From NCBI GenBank assembly GCA_030512335.1, contig JAULSU010000005.1, positions 3,038,001 through 3,102,000 of the forward strand: a DNA stretch of 64,000 nucleotides. The letters run 5' to 3'. This DNA is from Immersiella caudata. Taxonomy: Eukaryota; Ascomycota; Sordariomycetes; Sordariales; Lasiosphaeriaceae. How positions within the stretch are numbered: the first letter of the stretch is position 1; every line of letters starts with the position of its first letter. Made by a program: the position numbers and the translations under genes. Positions 63,956 through 64,000 of the stretch are shown here, in pieces. The notes below the pieces were generated by a model. The model did no database searches and was not told the origin of the DNA. It saw nothing but the letters and a program-made list of their open reading frames with translations.

Positions 63956-64000
63956 CTGCAGCAGAATTAGCCTCGAACCCAGAACAAGAAGGTGCGCTTA
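63956..64000 (-). other. hpo: Intron of the HP1 gene at window edge
   Basis: Read on the minus strand the sequence ends CTGCTGCAG before the chromodomain exon, so 63956-64000 appears to be the end of an intron whose donor lies outside. Confidence 0.6.

Noticed and set aside
1..64000. CRISPR array, bacterial operon or prophage
   Set aside because: The window is eukaryotic with spliced genes throughout; no spaced identical repeats and no phage genes.
1..64000. Secondary-metabolite gene cluster
   Set aside because: No polyketide synthase, peptide synthetase or terpene cyclase. The zinc-cluster factor and RTA1 protein alone are not sufficient.

Overview
The window is nuclear DNA of a filamentous ascomycete, most likely a Sordariomycete. 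It has short introns (about 44-208 nt, GT..AG, often with a CTAAC/CTGAC-like branch site), about 20 protein genes in 64 kb, and lineage markers such as a VIVID/ENVOY-type LOV protein, CreC and CreD, a Clr5-domain protein, a GH7 cellulase and an HP1-type chromo protein. I rebuilt the gene models by hand from frames, splice sites and remembered family signatures. No search was run.

Layout. 0.2-6.5 kb: proteasome subunit Rpn7 (-), cap methyltransferase Abd1 (+), Miro/Gem1 GTPase (-). 7.7-16.1 kb: CreC (+) and CreD (+), two carbon catabolite repression proteins, separated by 4 kb without a recognisable gene. 17.4-25.4 kb: SLM1-like PH protein (+), Clr5-domain protein (+), SUMO ligase Nse2 (-). 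28.1-32.2 kb: blue-light receptor VVD/ENV1 (+), convergent with a GH7 cellobiohydrolase lacking a binding module (-). 34.4 kb: intron-containing tRNA-Cys (-). 35.7-38.1 kb: RTA1-family membrane protein (+), tail-to-tail with a Zn2Cys6 factor resembling Upc2-type regulators (-). 39.5-49.5 kb: long-chain acyl-CoA synthetase (+), Doa4-like deubiquitinase (-), divergent ESCRT-0 subunit Vps27 (+). 50.3-60.4 kb: histidine phosphatase, KCH-type potassium channel, PNPOx/ferredoxin-reductase-like flavoprotein and NMN adenylyltransferase, all (+). 62.1-64 kb: a 52-residue single-pass membrane protein (-) and the 3' part of HP1 (-), cut by the window edge.

Function. A ubiquitin/endosome theme recurs: Rpn7, CreC (partner of a deubiquitinase), CreD (arrestin adaptor for a HECT ligase), Nse2, a Doa4-like deubiquitinase and Vps27. 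A carbon/light/cellulose theme overlaps it: CreC, CreD, VVD and the GH7 cellulase. No clearly novel system stands out. The best leads are the CreC/CreD and Doa4-like/Vps27 neighbour pairs, the unusual Cys box of the deubiquitinase, paired GATC motifs upstream of VVD, the RTA1/zinc-cluster pair, the small membrane protein, and short decayed repeats that differ mainly by transitions.
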